Shown piece by piece: positions 40,811 to 49,393 of a stretch of 64,000 nt of DNA. Where the stretch lies: contig NZ_LT574838.1 of NCBI RefSeq assembly GCF_900086725.1, forward strand, positions 1,649,650 through 1,713,649, given 5' to 3'. The position numbers and the translations under genes were made by a program. The DNA comes from Bariatricus massiliensis (lineage in GTDB: Bacteria > Bacillota > Clostridia > Lachnospirales > Lachnospiraceae). The first letter of the stretch is position 1. Each line of letters opens with the position of its first letter. The notes under the pieces were generated by a model. The model ran no database searches, was not told the origin of the DNA, and saw only the letters and a program-made list of their open reading frames with translations.

Positions 40811-42234
40811 ATTATTTCATACCTTAACTTTGGATGTCTGGCCGCCTCAACCTCGTCTAATCTGGTGATCGGTGTATGAAGGGGCGCCAGATGAAGGCTC
40901 TCGGCATCCTTATGCGCTGTTTCATATAACTGTAAAAATACCTCCACGGCCTCATCCAAAGTCTCCTTTGTCTCAGTCTCTGTCGGCTCCACCATCAACG
41001 CCTCTTCCACGATCAGCGGGAAGTACATGGTCGGCGGATGGATTCCATTATCTAAGAGTCCCTTAGAAATATCCAGAGCGGATACTCCGGTATCCTTCTT
41101 CAAATCCTTCAGGCTCATTACAAACTCGTGCATGCAGATCTCATCGTAAGCCATCGTATATTTATCTTTCAGGCACGCCATCATGTAGTTAGCGTTTAAT
41201 ACCGCATGGGTACTCGCCTCCGGAATTCCCTCTTTTCCAAGTGTCAAAAGATATGTAAGCGCTCTTACGACAACCAAAAAGTTTCCATAGAAGCTTTTTA
41301 CTCTTCCGATACTGTGCTCCGGATCCACAAAATAATATGCACCCTTTCCTTCTGTCAAATCGACAGGAAGAAATTCTGCCAGAAGATTCTTACATCCAAC
41401 TGCCCCGCTTCCCGGGCCTCCACCGCCGTGCGGAGTAGAGAAAGTCTTATGGAGATTCAGATGAATCACGTCAAAGCCCATATCTCCCGGCCTTACCGTC
41501 CCCATGACCGCGTTCAAATTGGCCCCGTCATAATAACAGAGGCCGCCTGCCTCATGGACAATCCGGGTAATCTCCAGAATATTTTTGTCAAACAGGCCTA
41601 CCGTATTAGGATTGGTCAGCATCAGTCCTGCTGTGTCCTCTCCCACTGCCTCACGCAGTTTCTCCAAGTCTACACACCCATCCTCTCTGGAAGGGATGCT
41701 GACTACAGAATATCCGGCCATCGCCGCACTGGCCGGGTTCGTACCATGGGCAGAGTCCGGCACAATAATTTTCGTACGGTTCTGCTCATTCCTTGCGTGG
41801 TGATAAGCCTTCATCAGTAAAAGTCCGGTAAATTCTCCATGCGCCCCGGCAGCCGGCTGGAATGTCATCCTATCCATACCGGTAATCTCTGACAGATACC
41901 GCTCTGCCGTCTGAAGCACTTCCAGACAGCCCTGCACCGTGTGAAGAGGCTGAAGAGGATGCACCTCCGTAAAACCTGACAGCCCAGCCATCTCATCATT
42001 AATCTTCGGATTATATTTCATGGTACATGAACCCAGCGGATAGAATCCGTCGTTTACCCCGTGGGTCTTTTTAGCCAGTTCAGAATAATGACGGCTCAGC
42101 TCATTTTCCGATACCTCGGGAAGGTGTAGTTCCTGCTCTCTTTGATTACCGCCGGTAAGCTCTACAGCCGGGACGTCAAGAGGCGGAAGCAGTGACAGAT
42201 GTCTTCCTTTTTTGCTTTTCTCGAATATTAACAT
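40807..42234 (-). CDS. gcvPB: Glycine dehydrogenase (decarboxylating) subunit 2
   Basis: 475-residue PLP subunit of the two-part P-protein. The PLP lysine lies in HLNLHKTFSTPHGGGGPGSG; GVNDGFYPLGSCTMKYNPK and VPDSAHGTNPASAAMAGY are also characteristic. With GcvPA it decarboxylates glycine and passes the aminomethyl group to GcvH. Start at 42234 follows GGAGGTG and overlaps gcvPA by 7 bp; longer in-frame starts lie within gcvPA. Confidence 0.95.
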   Translation of the reverse strand: MLIFEKSKKGRHLSLLPPLDVPAVELTGGNQREQELHLPEVSENELSRHYSELAKKTHGVNDGFYPLGSCTMKYNPKINDEMAGLSGFTEVHPLQPLHTVQGCLEVLQTAERYLSEITGMDRMTFQPAAGAHGEFTGLLLMKAYHHARNEQNRTKIIVPDSAHGTNPASAAMAGYSVVSIPSREDGCVDLEKLREAVGEDTAGLMLTNPNTVGLFDKNILEITRIVHEAGGLCYYDGANLNAVMGTVRPGDMGFDVIHLNLHKTFSTPHGGGGPGSGAVGCKNLLAEFLPVDLTEGKGAYYFVDPEHSIGRVKSFYGNFLVVVRALTYLLTLGKEGIPEASTHAVLNANYMMACLKDKYTMAYDEICMHEFVMSLKDLKKDTGVSALDISKGLLDNGIHPPTMYFPLIVEEALMVEPTETETKETLDEAVEVFLQLYETAHKDAESLHLAPLHTPITRLDEVEAARHPKLRYEII

Positions 42235-43550
42235 GACTCTGCACCTCCTTCCAGAATCCGGACAACCGTGTCCATCTCTTCTTTTGTGTTCATCTCCGTG
42301 CAGCACCACAGTATGCGGCTCTCATCCAGAGGATATCCGCCCAAAATGTCAGACTCCTCCAACACTTTCAGCACTTCACTGGAAGACCTGTCAGAAGATG
42401 TCACGAACTCATGGAAAAATTCGCCCTTGTTCTCTACTGTAAATCCAATCCGGCTCAGCCCCTCGGCCAGATAGTGTGCCTTTGAGGTACACTGGCACGC
42501 AGCGTCACGAAGTCCCTCCGCGCCCATCGCGCTTAAATACACTCCAACTGCCAGCGCGCACAGTGCCTGATTGGAACAAATATTGCTAGATGCTTTTTCC
42601 CGTCTGATATGCTGCTCTCTCGCCTGAAGCGTCAGCACATACCCGGTCCTGCCATCCCGGTCCTTCGTCTCTCCCACGATACGCCCGGGAAGCTTTCTCA
42701 TCATTTCACTGGTACAGGACATAAATCCGAGGTACGGGCCTCCAAAAGCAAGGGGAAGTCCAAGCGGCTGCCCATCTCCCACTGCTACGTCCGCCCCATA
42801 TTCACGGGGTGTCTTCAAAAGTCCAAGAGAAATTGGGTTCACGCCCATAATAAACTTCGCTTTACATTCGTGTGCCAGCTCCCCTACTGCAGAGGCGTCT
42901 TCCAGATTCCCATAATAGTTGGGATGCTGAATGTAGACGCAGGCTGTTTCTTTATCCAGATTCTCTTTCAAGAAGTCAAGGTCTGTGACCCCGTCCTTTT
43001 CCGGAATCAGCACCAGCTCCATCTCATTACCGAAGCAATAGGTCTTCACCGTATCGACTACCTGCGGGTGGGCGGTCATGGAGACGAATGCTTTCTTTTT
43101 CTTGCGGTCGCGGCACATGGCCACAGCCTCTGCGGCAGCCGTTGCCCCATCATACACGGATGCGTTCGATACATCCATCCCCGTCAATTCGCAAATCATA
43201 GTCTGGTATTCAAATATAGACTGCAATACTCCCTGACTGATTTCCGCCTGATAAGGTGTATATGCCGTTAAAAACGTTTCATTGGAAATTACACTTTTAA
43301 CAATAGAGGGAATAAAGTGGCGGTAAGCCCCTGCTCCACGGAACATCACAGGAAACACCTTATTCTTTGCCGCCATTTTTTCCATGGCCCTGCGTACCTG
43401 AAGCTCAGACATGCCGCCGGGCAGGTCTAACCCTCCTTTAATCTTAACATCATCGGGAATCATGCTGAATAAATCGTCCATACTGTCAATGCCGATTCTT
43501 TGGAGCATTTCCTCCCGGTCTTTTTCCGTAACCGGAACATAGGAACCCAT
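42228..43550 (-). CDS. gcvPA: Glycine dehydrogenase (decarboxylating) subunit 1
   Basis: 440-residue partner subunit of GcvPB. It has the PLP-fold type I scaffold without the Schiff-base Lys (GAGAYRHFIPSIVKSVISNETFLTAYTPYQAEISQG near residues 80-115, SNICSNQALCALA near 325). Start at 43550 follows a strong GGAGG; a TTG-type extension to 43568 is unlikely. Gap to gcvH 49 bp. Confidence 0.95.
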   Translation of the reverse strand: MGSYVPVTEKDREEMLQRIGIDSMDDLFSMIPDDVKIKGGLDLPGGMSELQVRRAMEKMAAKNKVFPVMFRGAGAYRHFIPSIVKSVISNETFLTAYTPYQAEISQGVLQSIFEYQTMICELTGMDVSNASVYDGATAAAEAVAMCRDRKKKKAFVSMTAHPQVVDTVKTYCFGNEMELVLIPEKDGVTDLDFLKENLDKETACVYIQHPNYYGNLEDASAVGELAHECKAKFIMGVNPISLGLLKTPREYGADVAVGDGQPLGLPLAFGGPYLGFMSCTSEMMRKLPGRIVGETKDRDGRTGYVLTLQAREQHIRREKASSNICSNQALCALAVGVYLSAMGAEGLRDAACQCTSKAHYLAEGLSRIGFTVENKGEFFHEFVTSSDRSSSEVLKVLEESDILGGYPLDESRILWCCTEMNTKEEMDTVVRILEGGAESC

Positions 43551-43599
43551 ATGTATTCCTCCTTCCAAAGTATATGTGAAGCGGATACTACCGATCCGC

Positions 43600-43986
43600 C
43601 TACGCCTGCTCGCTCTCTACAAATGCCGTATACTCTTCTGCGCTTAAGAATTCTTCTTTGTCTGTGATATCCTTGACTTTGACAAACCAAGCATCGTAAG
43701 GCTCGGAATTGATTTTTTCCGGCTCATCCATCAAATCTTCATTCACTTCAGCGACAATACCGGTAACCGGTGAGTACACGTCAGAGACTGCCTTCACTGA
43801 TTCTACGTCGGCGAATGCCTCGCCTACGGTCACTTCATCCTCTTCTTCGGGAAGATTTACGAATACAAGGCTCCCAAGCTCACCCTGCGCGTAATCGGTA
43901 AGTCCGATCACTGCCGTCGTATCATCCTCAAATTTTACCCATTCATGTGATTTGGTATAAAATAATCCTTCTACTACATTGCTCAT
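43600..43986 (-). CDS. gcvH: Glycine cleavage system H protein
   Basis: 128-residue lipoyl carrier. Lipoylated Lys65 in VESVKAVSDVYSPVTG; N-terminal YTKSHEWVKFE and VFVNLPEEEDEV are standard. Moves the aminomethyl group between P, T and L proteins. Substrate of LplA encoded in the same operon. Confidence 0.95.
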   Translation of the reverse strand: MSNVVEGLFYTKSHEWVKFEDDTTAVIGLTDYAQGELGSLVFVNLPEEEDEVTVGEAFADVESVKAVSDVYSPVTGIVAEVNEDLMDEPEKINSEPYDAWFVKVKDITDKEEFLSAEEYTAFVESEQA

Positions 43987-44022
43987 CTTTTCTTCCTCCT
44001 GATTTTCCGGCTTCCGCCAATA

Positions 44023-45114
44023 TTAATTTTTTTCTGGTTTCTTATAGAAAGGAGTCGGCACAACTTCCGCCTCCACCTTGCGCCCTCTGACGATTGCTGT
44101 TACTTTTGTTCCTGCTTCTGTATAATCAATGTCCAAAAACGCCATGGCAATCGGGTATCCCAGATACGGGCAATGGGTTCCTGATGTAGAGAATCCGATT
44201 TTTTTATCCCCGTCATAGATCTCCGCTTCTTCACGGATAATCCCCCGTCCTGTCACCTTAAGTCCTACGCGCTTTCTTGTAAGCTCATCCTTTGTGGGAA
44301 GGAATTCCTTGCCGATAAAGCTCTCTTTCTTTCTCTTGACAGCAAATCCGAGTCCTGCTTCAATGGGGTTGACGTTCTCATCCATTTCGTGTCCATAAAG
44401 GGGCATCGCCGCCTCGAGTCTCAGTGTGTCTCTTGCTCCAAGCCCACACGGAATCAATCCTTCTTCTCTTCCGGCCTCCATCAGCGCCTCCCACATAGCA
44501 GGGGCGTCCTTCGAAGCGAGATAAATCTCAAATCCATCCTCACCGGTATAGCCTGTCTGGGAAATCAAACATGGGATTCCCGCCGCTTTGGCGTGGAATA
44601 CAGCGTGATAATATTTTTCCGGAATGTCTTCGGCGCCTGCAATCTTCTGAAGAATTTCAAGAGATTTTGGGCCTTGGAGCGCAATCTGGGCCACCTCGTC
44701 TGAAATGTCCTCAAACACAGCCTCGCCCGTCTCATGGCTCTTCATCCACTGGAAATCCTTTTCCCTGTTGGCAGCGTTCACTACAATTAAATAACACTCG
44801 TCGTTATATTTATAGACAATTAAGTCATCGACCGTACCGCCCTTTTCATTACACATCGGGCTGTATCTTGCCTGACCTTCCACCATGTTGGTGAAATCAT
44901 TGGTCATAATCTCGTTCAGATTCGCCAGAGCATCCTTGCCTTTCACGAGCACCTCACCCATATGGGACACATCGAAAAGTCCTGCCTGTGTGCGGACTGC
45001 CATGTGCTCCTCGATAACTCCCTGATACTGTACCGGCAGGAGATACCCTGCAAAGGGAACCATCTTTCCGCCATATTTTACATGTGTGTCATAAAGTGGT
45101 GTTTTCAATTCCAT
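44023..45114 (-). CDS. gcvT: Glycine cleavage system aminomethyltransferase (T protein)
   Basis: 363 residues. Transfers the methylene group to tetrahydrofolate and releases ammonia. Conserved FAGYLLPVQYQGVIEEHMAVRTQAGLFDVSHMGE at the N-terminus (folate-binding Asp near 95), SQTGYTGEDGFEIY and GLGARDTLRLEAAMPLYGHEMDE. ATG at 45114 preferred over an upstream in-frame TTG because GGAGG is 8 bp away. 12 bp after glyA. Confidence 0.95.
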   Translation of the reverse strand: MELKTPLYDTHVKYGGKMVPFAGYLLPVQYQGVIEEHMAVRTQAGLFDVSHMGEVLVKGKDALANLNEIMTNDFTNMVEGQARYSPMCNEKGGTVDDLIVYKYNDECYLIVVNAANREKDFQWMKSHETGEAVFEDISDEVAQIALQGPKSLEILQKIAGAEDIPEKYYHAVFHAKAAGIPCLISQTGYTGEDGFEIYLASKDAPAMWEALMEAGREEGLIPCGLGARDTLRLEAAMPLYGHEMDENVNPIEAGLGFAVKRKKESFIGKEFLPTKDELTRKRVGLKVTGRGIIREEAEIYDGDKKIGFSTSGTHCPYLGYPIAMAFLDIDYTEAGTKVTAIVRGRKVEAEVVPTPFYKKPEKN

Positions 45115-45126
45115 CTTCAATCCCTC

Positions 45127-46374
45127 CTATTCATACAACGGATACTTTGCACAGATTTCATTGACTGTCTGACGTATCTCATCCGCTTTTGTTTCAAAAT
45201 CTGTAACCGTCAGTTTAATCAGTTTCGCAATTTGCTTCATATCCTCTTCCACTAAGCCTCTCGTAGTCACAGCCGGGGTTCCAATTCGGATACCGCTTGT
45301 GACGAACGGGCTGGCCGGGTCGTTTGGCACTGCATTTTTATTGACAGTGATATAGACTTCATCCAGTCTTCTCTGTAACTCTTTGCCGGTAATGTTCATA
45401 TTCTGCAAATCTACAAGCATAAGGTGGTTGTCTGTACCGCCGCTGACCAGATTGAATCCTTCTTCGGTCAATGCCTCTGCCAGCGCCTTTGCATTGGCCA
45501 GCACCTGCTTCTGGTATTCCTTGAACTCTGGCTTCAGCGCTTCCCCAAAGCACACTGCCTTTGCCCCGATAATGTGCATCAGCGGGCCTCCCTGTGTTCC
45601 GGGGAAAATCGCTTTGTTGATTGCCTTGGCATGTACTTCCTTGCACATGATAATTCCGCCCCGGGGGCCTCTCAGTGTCTTGTGTGTCGTGGTGGTCACT
45701 ACATCCGCATACGGAACCGGGCTCTGATGCAGTCCTGCCGCTACCAGACCGGCGATATGCGCCATATCTACAAACAACAATGCGCCTACTTCCTGTGCAA
45801 TGTCGGCAAAAATATCGAAACGGATCTCTCTCGGGTAAGCGGAAGCGCCTGCAACTATCATTTTGGGCTTACATTCCTTTGCGAGAGCTCTGATTGCGTC
45901 ATAATCCAGATACCCTTCTTCGTTGATATCATAGGCAACGAAATGATAAAGAATACCGGACATATTTACCGGTGAACCGTGAGTCAGGTGTCCACCGTGT
46001 GCAAGATTCAGTCCCATCACTGTATCTCCGGGTTTTAAAAATGCCTGATATACTGCATTGTTAGCATTTGCTCCTGAGTGCGGCTGCACACATGCATGCT
46101 CACAGCCAAATAGCTTTTTGGCACGCTCAATGGCCAGATTCTCCAGCACATCTACTTCCTCACATCCTCCGTAATAACGCTTGCCCGGGTAGCCTTCCGC
46201 ATATTTGTTCGTCGGCATAGTTCCCATAGCCAGCATCACCGCCGGACTTACAATATTCTCTGAGGCAATCAGCTCCAGATTCCTCCTCTGACGAGCTGCT
46301 TCCTTCTGCAGCGCTTCTCCCACCTCGGGATCTTGACCTTTGATGTAATCCATCACATCGTTAATTCTGTTCAT
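45127..46374 (-). CDS. glyA: Serine hydroxymethyltransferase
   Basis: 415-residue PLP enzyme interconverting serine and glycine with tetrahydrofolate. PLP lysine in VVTTTTHKTLRGPRGG (about residue 229), plus LELIASENIVSPAV and SGANANNAVYQAFLKPGDTVMGL. First gene of the operon; start at 46374 follows AAAGGAG. Combined with GcvTHP it lets the cell turn excess glycine into serine and one-carbon units, which fits control by the glycine riboswitch directly upstream. Confidence 0.96.
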   Translation of the reverse strand: MNRINDVMDYIKGQDPEVGEALQKEAARQRRNLELIASENIVSPAVMLAMGTMPTNKYAEGYPGKRYYGGCEEVDVLENLAIERAKKLFGCEHACVQPHSGANANNAVYQAFLKPGDTVMGLNLAHGGHLTHGSPVNMSGILYHFVAYDINEEGYLDYDAIRALAKECKPKMIVAGASAYPREIRFDIFADIAQEVGALLFVDMAHIAGLVAAGLHQSPVPYADVVTTTTHKTLRGPRGGIIMCKEVHAKAINKAIFPGTQGGPLMHIIGAKAVCFGEALKPEFKEYQKQVLANAKALAEALTEEGFNLVSGGTDNHLMLVDLQNMNITGKELQRRLDEVYITVNKNAVPNDPASPFVTSGIRIGTPAVTTRGLVEEDMKQIAKLIKLTVTDFETKADEIRQTVNEICAKYPLYE

Positions 46375-46457
46375 AGCTTTTTTCTCCTTTCGAGTCAAAT
46401 GGAATTATTGTTCGCTTTTTCACATTCCTGTTATTTCCTAAACGAGAATGCAAAAAA

Positions 46458-46663
46458 GCAGATAAAAGAAATCTCCGAATTGGAAGTGTTCTTTTATCTG
46501 CCTCTGTCCTTTAACCTGAAAGATTTCCATCGCCGCATATGAGCAACATGGTTACTTCTTCGGTACATATGTATGTTCTCCAGAGTGTCGTCCAAATTTG
46601 TTACTTTTGCCTGAGAGTTTTTGCACTGCACCTTCGGCGCCATTCGGAGAATGGTCTCTCACA
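46458..46663 (-). promoter_or_regulatory. Tandem glycine riboswitch with expression-platform terminator
   Basis: On the minus strand the first aptamer (about 46663-46600) has GAGAGACC ... GCCGAAGG ... CTCTCAGGCAAAAG. The second (about 46590-46502) has ACTCTGGAGA ... ACCGAAG ... TTTCAGGTTAAAGGACAGAG. Both match the glycine aptamer pattern. The terminator follows at once: 13-bp stem GCAGATAAAAGAA (46458-46501) and six U. Glycine binding should disrupt this terminator and turn the operon on. The gap 46375-46457 holds only the ribosome site and an AT-rich spacer. Confidence 0.92.
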
Positions 46664-46691
46664 AATTCTTCAATCGACTTAAATTATGCAT

Positions 46692-46720
46692 ATTATACAG
46701 TGCTGTTTTTGAAACGTCAA
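46692..46720 (-). promoter_or_regulatory. Promoter of the glyA-gcv operon
   Basis: TTGACG (46715-46720), 17-bp spacer, TATAAT (46692-46697) on the minus strand. The expected start lies about 20 bp before the first glycine aptamer. Confidence 0.85.
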
Positions 46721-46763
46721 TACCTTTTGTGAAAGTTATATAATTAACAGGATTAATGTTTTT

Positions 46764-47333
46764 TTAACTATTGCCCAATTTTACGACAAATGCCGGAATA
46801 GGTGGATGATTTGGGCGGTTATAATATTCGCTTACAATGACCAGAAATCTCTTGGAGTCCAGCGTTCTCAGCCACGCAAGCACAGCATCCTTCTCCTCAA
46901 ACCCACTGTCGCCGCCGCTATAGATACAGAGACTCATAATACCGCCTGCCTTCAACAGTGCAAGCCCTGCTTCCATAGCCGCAATGCTGGTCTCCCCCTT
47001 GGTCGCCATTGCATGGTCCCCTCCCGGCAGATAGCCAAAATTAAAGACTATGCAGGACACCTCCCCAGCTTCTTTTATATAGCGCGCCATATTTTCATGC
47101 CCCGACAAAATTACTTCTGTCTCACATGCGGCATCCTTGATCCGCTCTCTTGTGCGGATGACGGCTTGCTCCTGAATATCAAAAGCGTATACCTTTCCGG
47201 TGCCCTTCAGCAATCCGCAGAGATATGCCGTATCATTTCCATTTCCGGCGGTAGCGTCAATACAGATATCTCCCGGCTCAACGTGCTCTTTGATAAAGCC
47301 GTGGCACCAGTCAGTCACTTGATAACGATTCAT
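46764..47333 (-). CDS. mnmM: tRNA 5-aminomethyl-2-thiouridine methyltransferase, MnmM (YtqB) family
   Basis: 189-residue class I SAM methyltransferase. SAM motif CIDATAGNGNDTAYL (about 23-37), VYAFDIQEQAV, and the family motif IVFNFGYLPGGDH (about 93-105). YtqB/MnmM proteins complete the mnm5s2U modification in the wobble base of some tRNAs in Firmicutes; older annotation is rRNA methylase. Its ATG directly abuts the glgB stop, so it is translated from the glgB transcript. Confidence 0.85.
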   Translation of the reverse strand: MNRYQVTDWCHGFIKEHVEPGDICIDATAGNGNDTAYLCGLLKGTGKVYAFDIQEQAVIRTRERIKDAACETEVILSGHENMARYIKEAGEVSCIVFNFGYLPGGDHAMATKGETSIAAMEAGLALLKAGGIMSLCIYSGGDSGFEEKDAVLAWLRTLDSKRFLVIVSEYYNRPNHPPIPAFVVKLGNS

Positions 47334-49280
47334 CTAAAATTCAAAGACCGCAACACCATAAGGCGGCAGCTTATATCCAAAGGAATAGGGGCGGCCGTCA
47401 CATTCCTTTTTCACGGCCCTATATACAAGCGGACGCTCCTCGCCTGTCCCTCCATACTTCACCTCATCGCTGTTAAACACGAGCTTATATTGCTTCCTCC
47501 TCGGAACCCCCACCCGGTAATCTTCCCGCTCAATGGGAGTAAAATTGCAGACGAACAAAAGGTTCTTCTTATTGTCCTTAGAATGACGGATAAAGCTGTA
47601 AATGCTCCGGTAGCCATCATCTGCGTTCACCCACTCAAAGCCCTCGTAGGACGTATCCAATTCGTACATTGCCTTATTTCTCTTATAAAGGTGCAGCAAA
47701 TCCTTATAGAATTCTTGTACAGCCACATGCTCCTTCTCAGCAAGCAGGAACCAGTCCAATTCCCGGGCTTCGCTCCACTCTCTCAGCTGTGCGAACTCTT
47801 GTCCCATAAACAACAGCTTTTTACCGGGATGCCCCATCATAAAGGCATAACCTACCTTCAAATTGGCAAATTTATCAAAACCGACTCCCGGCATCTTATT
47901 CAGCATCGAACACTTCAGATGCACCACCTCATCGTGGGAGAGTACTAATACATAATTTTCACTGTAAGCGTAAGTCATGGCAAAGGTCATCTGGTTATGA
48001 TGTCCCTTGCGGAAATAAGGGTCCAGCTTCATATATTCGGTGAAATCATGCATCCAGCCCATATTCCACTTTAAGCTGAAGCCCAGTCCGTCATCCTCCG
48101 GCCTGCCGGTGACTTTCGGCCACGCGGTTGACTCCTCCGCAATCATAAGCGCCCCCGGATTCCGCCCAAGAATTACAGAATTCAAATGTTTAAAGAACTC
48201 AATAGCCTCAAGGTTCTCATTGCCTCCATATTTATTGGGAGCCCACTGTCCGTCCTGCTTGCCATAATCAAGGTAAAGCATCGATGCCACCGCGTCTACA
48301 CGCAGGCCGTCAACATGATAATGCTCAATCCAGAACAAGGCATTGGCAATCAAAAAGTTCTTAACTTCATTCTTGCTATAATCAAATATCTTGGTTCCCC
48401 AGTCGGGATGTTCCCCTTTTCTCGGATCGGCATACTCGTAGGTAGGCGTGCCGTCAAAATCCGCCAGACCATGGGCATCTCTTGGAAAATGCGCCGGTAC
48501 CCAGTCCAAAATAACTCCTATCTTGTTCTTATGCAGATAGTTGACCATATACGCAAAATCCTGTGGAGAACCATAGCGAGAAGTCGGGGCAAAATATCCG
48601 GTCACCTGATACCCCCAGGAACCGTCAAAGGGATATTCCGCTATCCCCATCAGTTCTACATGTGTATATCCCATCTCCTTTACATAGTCCGTAAGAGCAT
48701 GGGCCATTTCACGGTATGAATAAAATCCTTCTTTGTCGGGTTCAGGATGCCTTTTCCATGAACCTATATGTACCTCATAAATAGATATAGGCTGTGTATG
48801 GTGATCCCACTCCGCACGCTTTTCCATCCACTTTGCGTCGCTCCACTTGAGATTCAGGATATCCGCTATTCTAGAAGCGGTTCCCGGTCTCATCTCTGCA
48901 CTGTTAGCGTATGGATCAGCTTTGTAGATAAGTTCCCCCTTGTACGTCTCTATGCAGAATTTGTACAAAGAACCTGTCTGTACTCCCGGGACAAATGCAG
49001 TATAGATGCCAAGCGGTTCGTTGCGCTCCATCGGATTTGCTTTGACGTCCCAGCCATTGAAATCCCCGACAACAGAAACGTTCTCTGCATGGGGTGCCCA
49101 CACCGCAAAATAGACGCCTTCTCTCCTGCCGTCCTTCACCACGTGAGCTCCCAACTTCTTATAAATCTCATAATGGTTCCCTTGACCAAACAAATACTGG
49201 TCCAGCTCACCGATTTCATAGGCCTTTTTCGGTCTCTCCATCTTTTTCTGTGTTCCCTTTGCTGTTTTCTTTACTGCCAT
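47334..49280 (-). CDS. glgB: 1,4-alpha-glucan branching enzyme
   Basis: 648 residues. Introduces alpha-1,6 branches into glycogen. N-terminal CBM48-type domain (about 25-140; VYFAVWAPHAENVSVVGDFNGWD), central GH13 barrel with nucleophile in GLRVDAVASML, acid/base Glu in IAEESTAWP and the third acid in LSHDEVVH, and a C-terminal beta domain. No other glycogen gene is in the window. The adjacent acidic AAA-like gene is codirectional, 113 bp upstream; an operon is possible. Confidence 0.95.
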   Translation of the reverse strand: MAVKKTAKGTQKKMERPKKAYEIGELDQYLFGQGNHYEIYKKLGAHVVKDGRREGVYFAVWAPHAENVSVVGDFNGWDVKANPMERNEPLGIYTAFVPGVQTGSLYKFCIETYKGELIYKADPYANSAEMRPGTASRIADILNLKWSDAKWMEKRAEWDHHTQPISIYEVHIGSWKRHPEPDKEGFYSYREMAHALTDYVKEMGYTHVELMGIAEYPFDGSWGYQVTGYFAPTSRYGSPQDFAYMVNYLHKNKIGVILDWVPAHFPRDAHGLADFDGTPTYEYADPRKGEHPDWGTKIFDYSKNEVKNFLIANALFWIEHYHVDGLRVDAVASMLYLDYGKQDGQWAPNKYGGNENLEAIEFFKHLNSVILGRNPGALMIAEESTAWPKVTGRPEDDGLGFSLKWNMGWMHDFTEYMKLDPYFRKGHHNQMTFAMTYAYSENYVLVLSHDEVVHLKCSMLNKMPGVGFDKFANLKVGYAFMMGHPGKKLLFMGQEFAQLREWSEARELDWFLLAEKEHVAVQEFYKDLLHLYKRNKAMYELDTSYEGFEWVNADDGYRSIYSFIRHSKDNKKNLLFVCNFTPIEREDYRVGVPRRKQYKLVFNSDEVKYGGTGEERPLVYRAVKKECDGRPYSFGYKLPPYGVAVFEF

Positions 49281-49393
49281 ACCATCACCCTCTATCAGTT
49301 CATATAGTTAGAAATATTATACTAGAATATGTTAAAAAAAGAAAGAGTTTTGGTCAAAATACACATACCAAAACCCTTCTCTTTCGTTATTAT

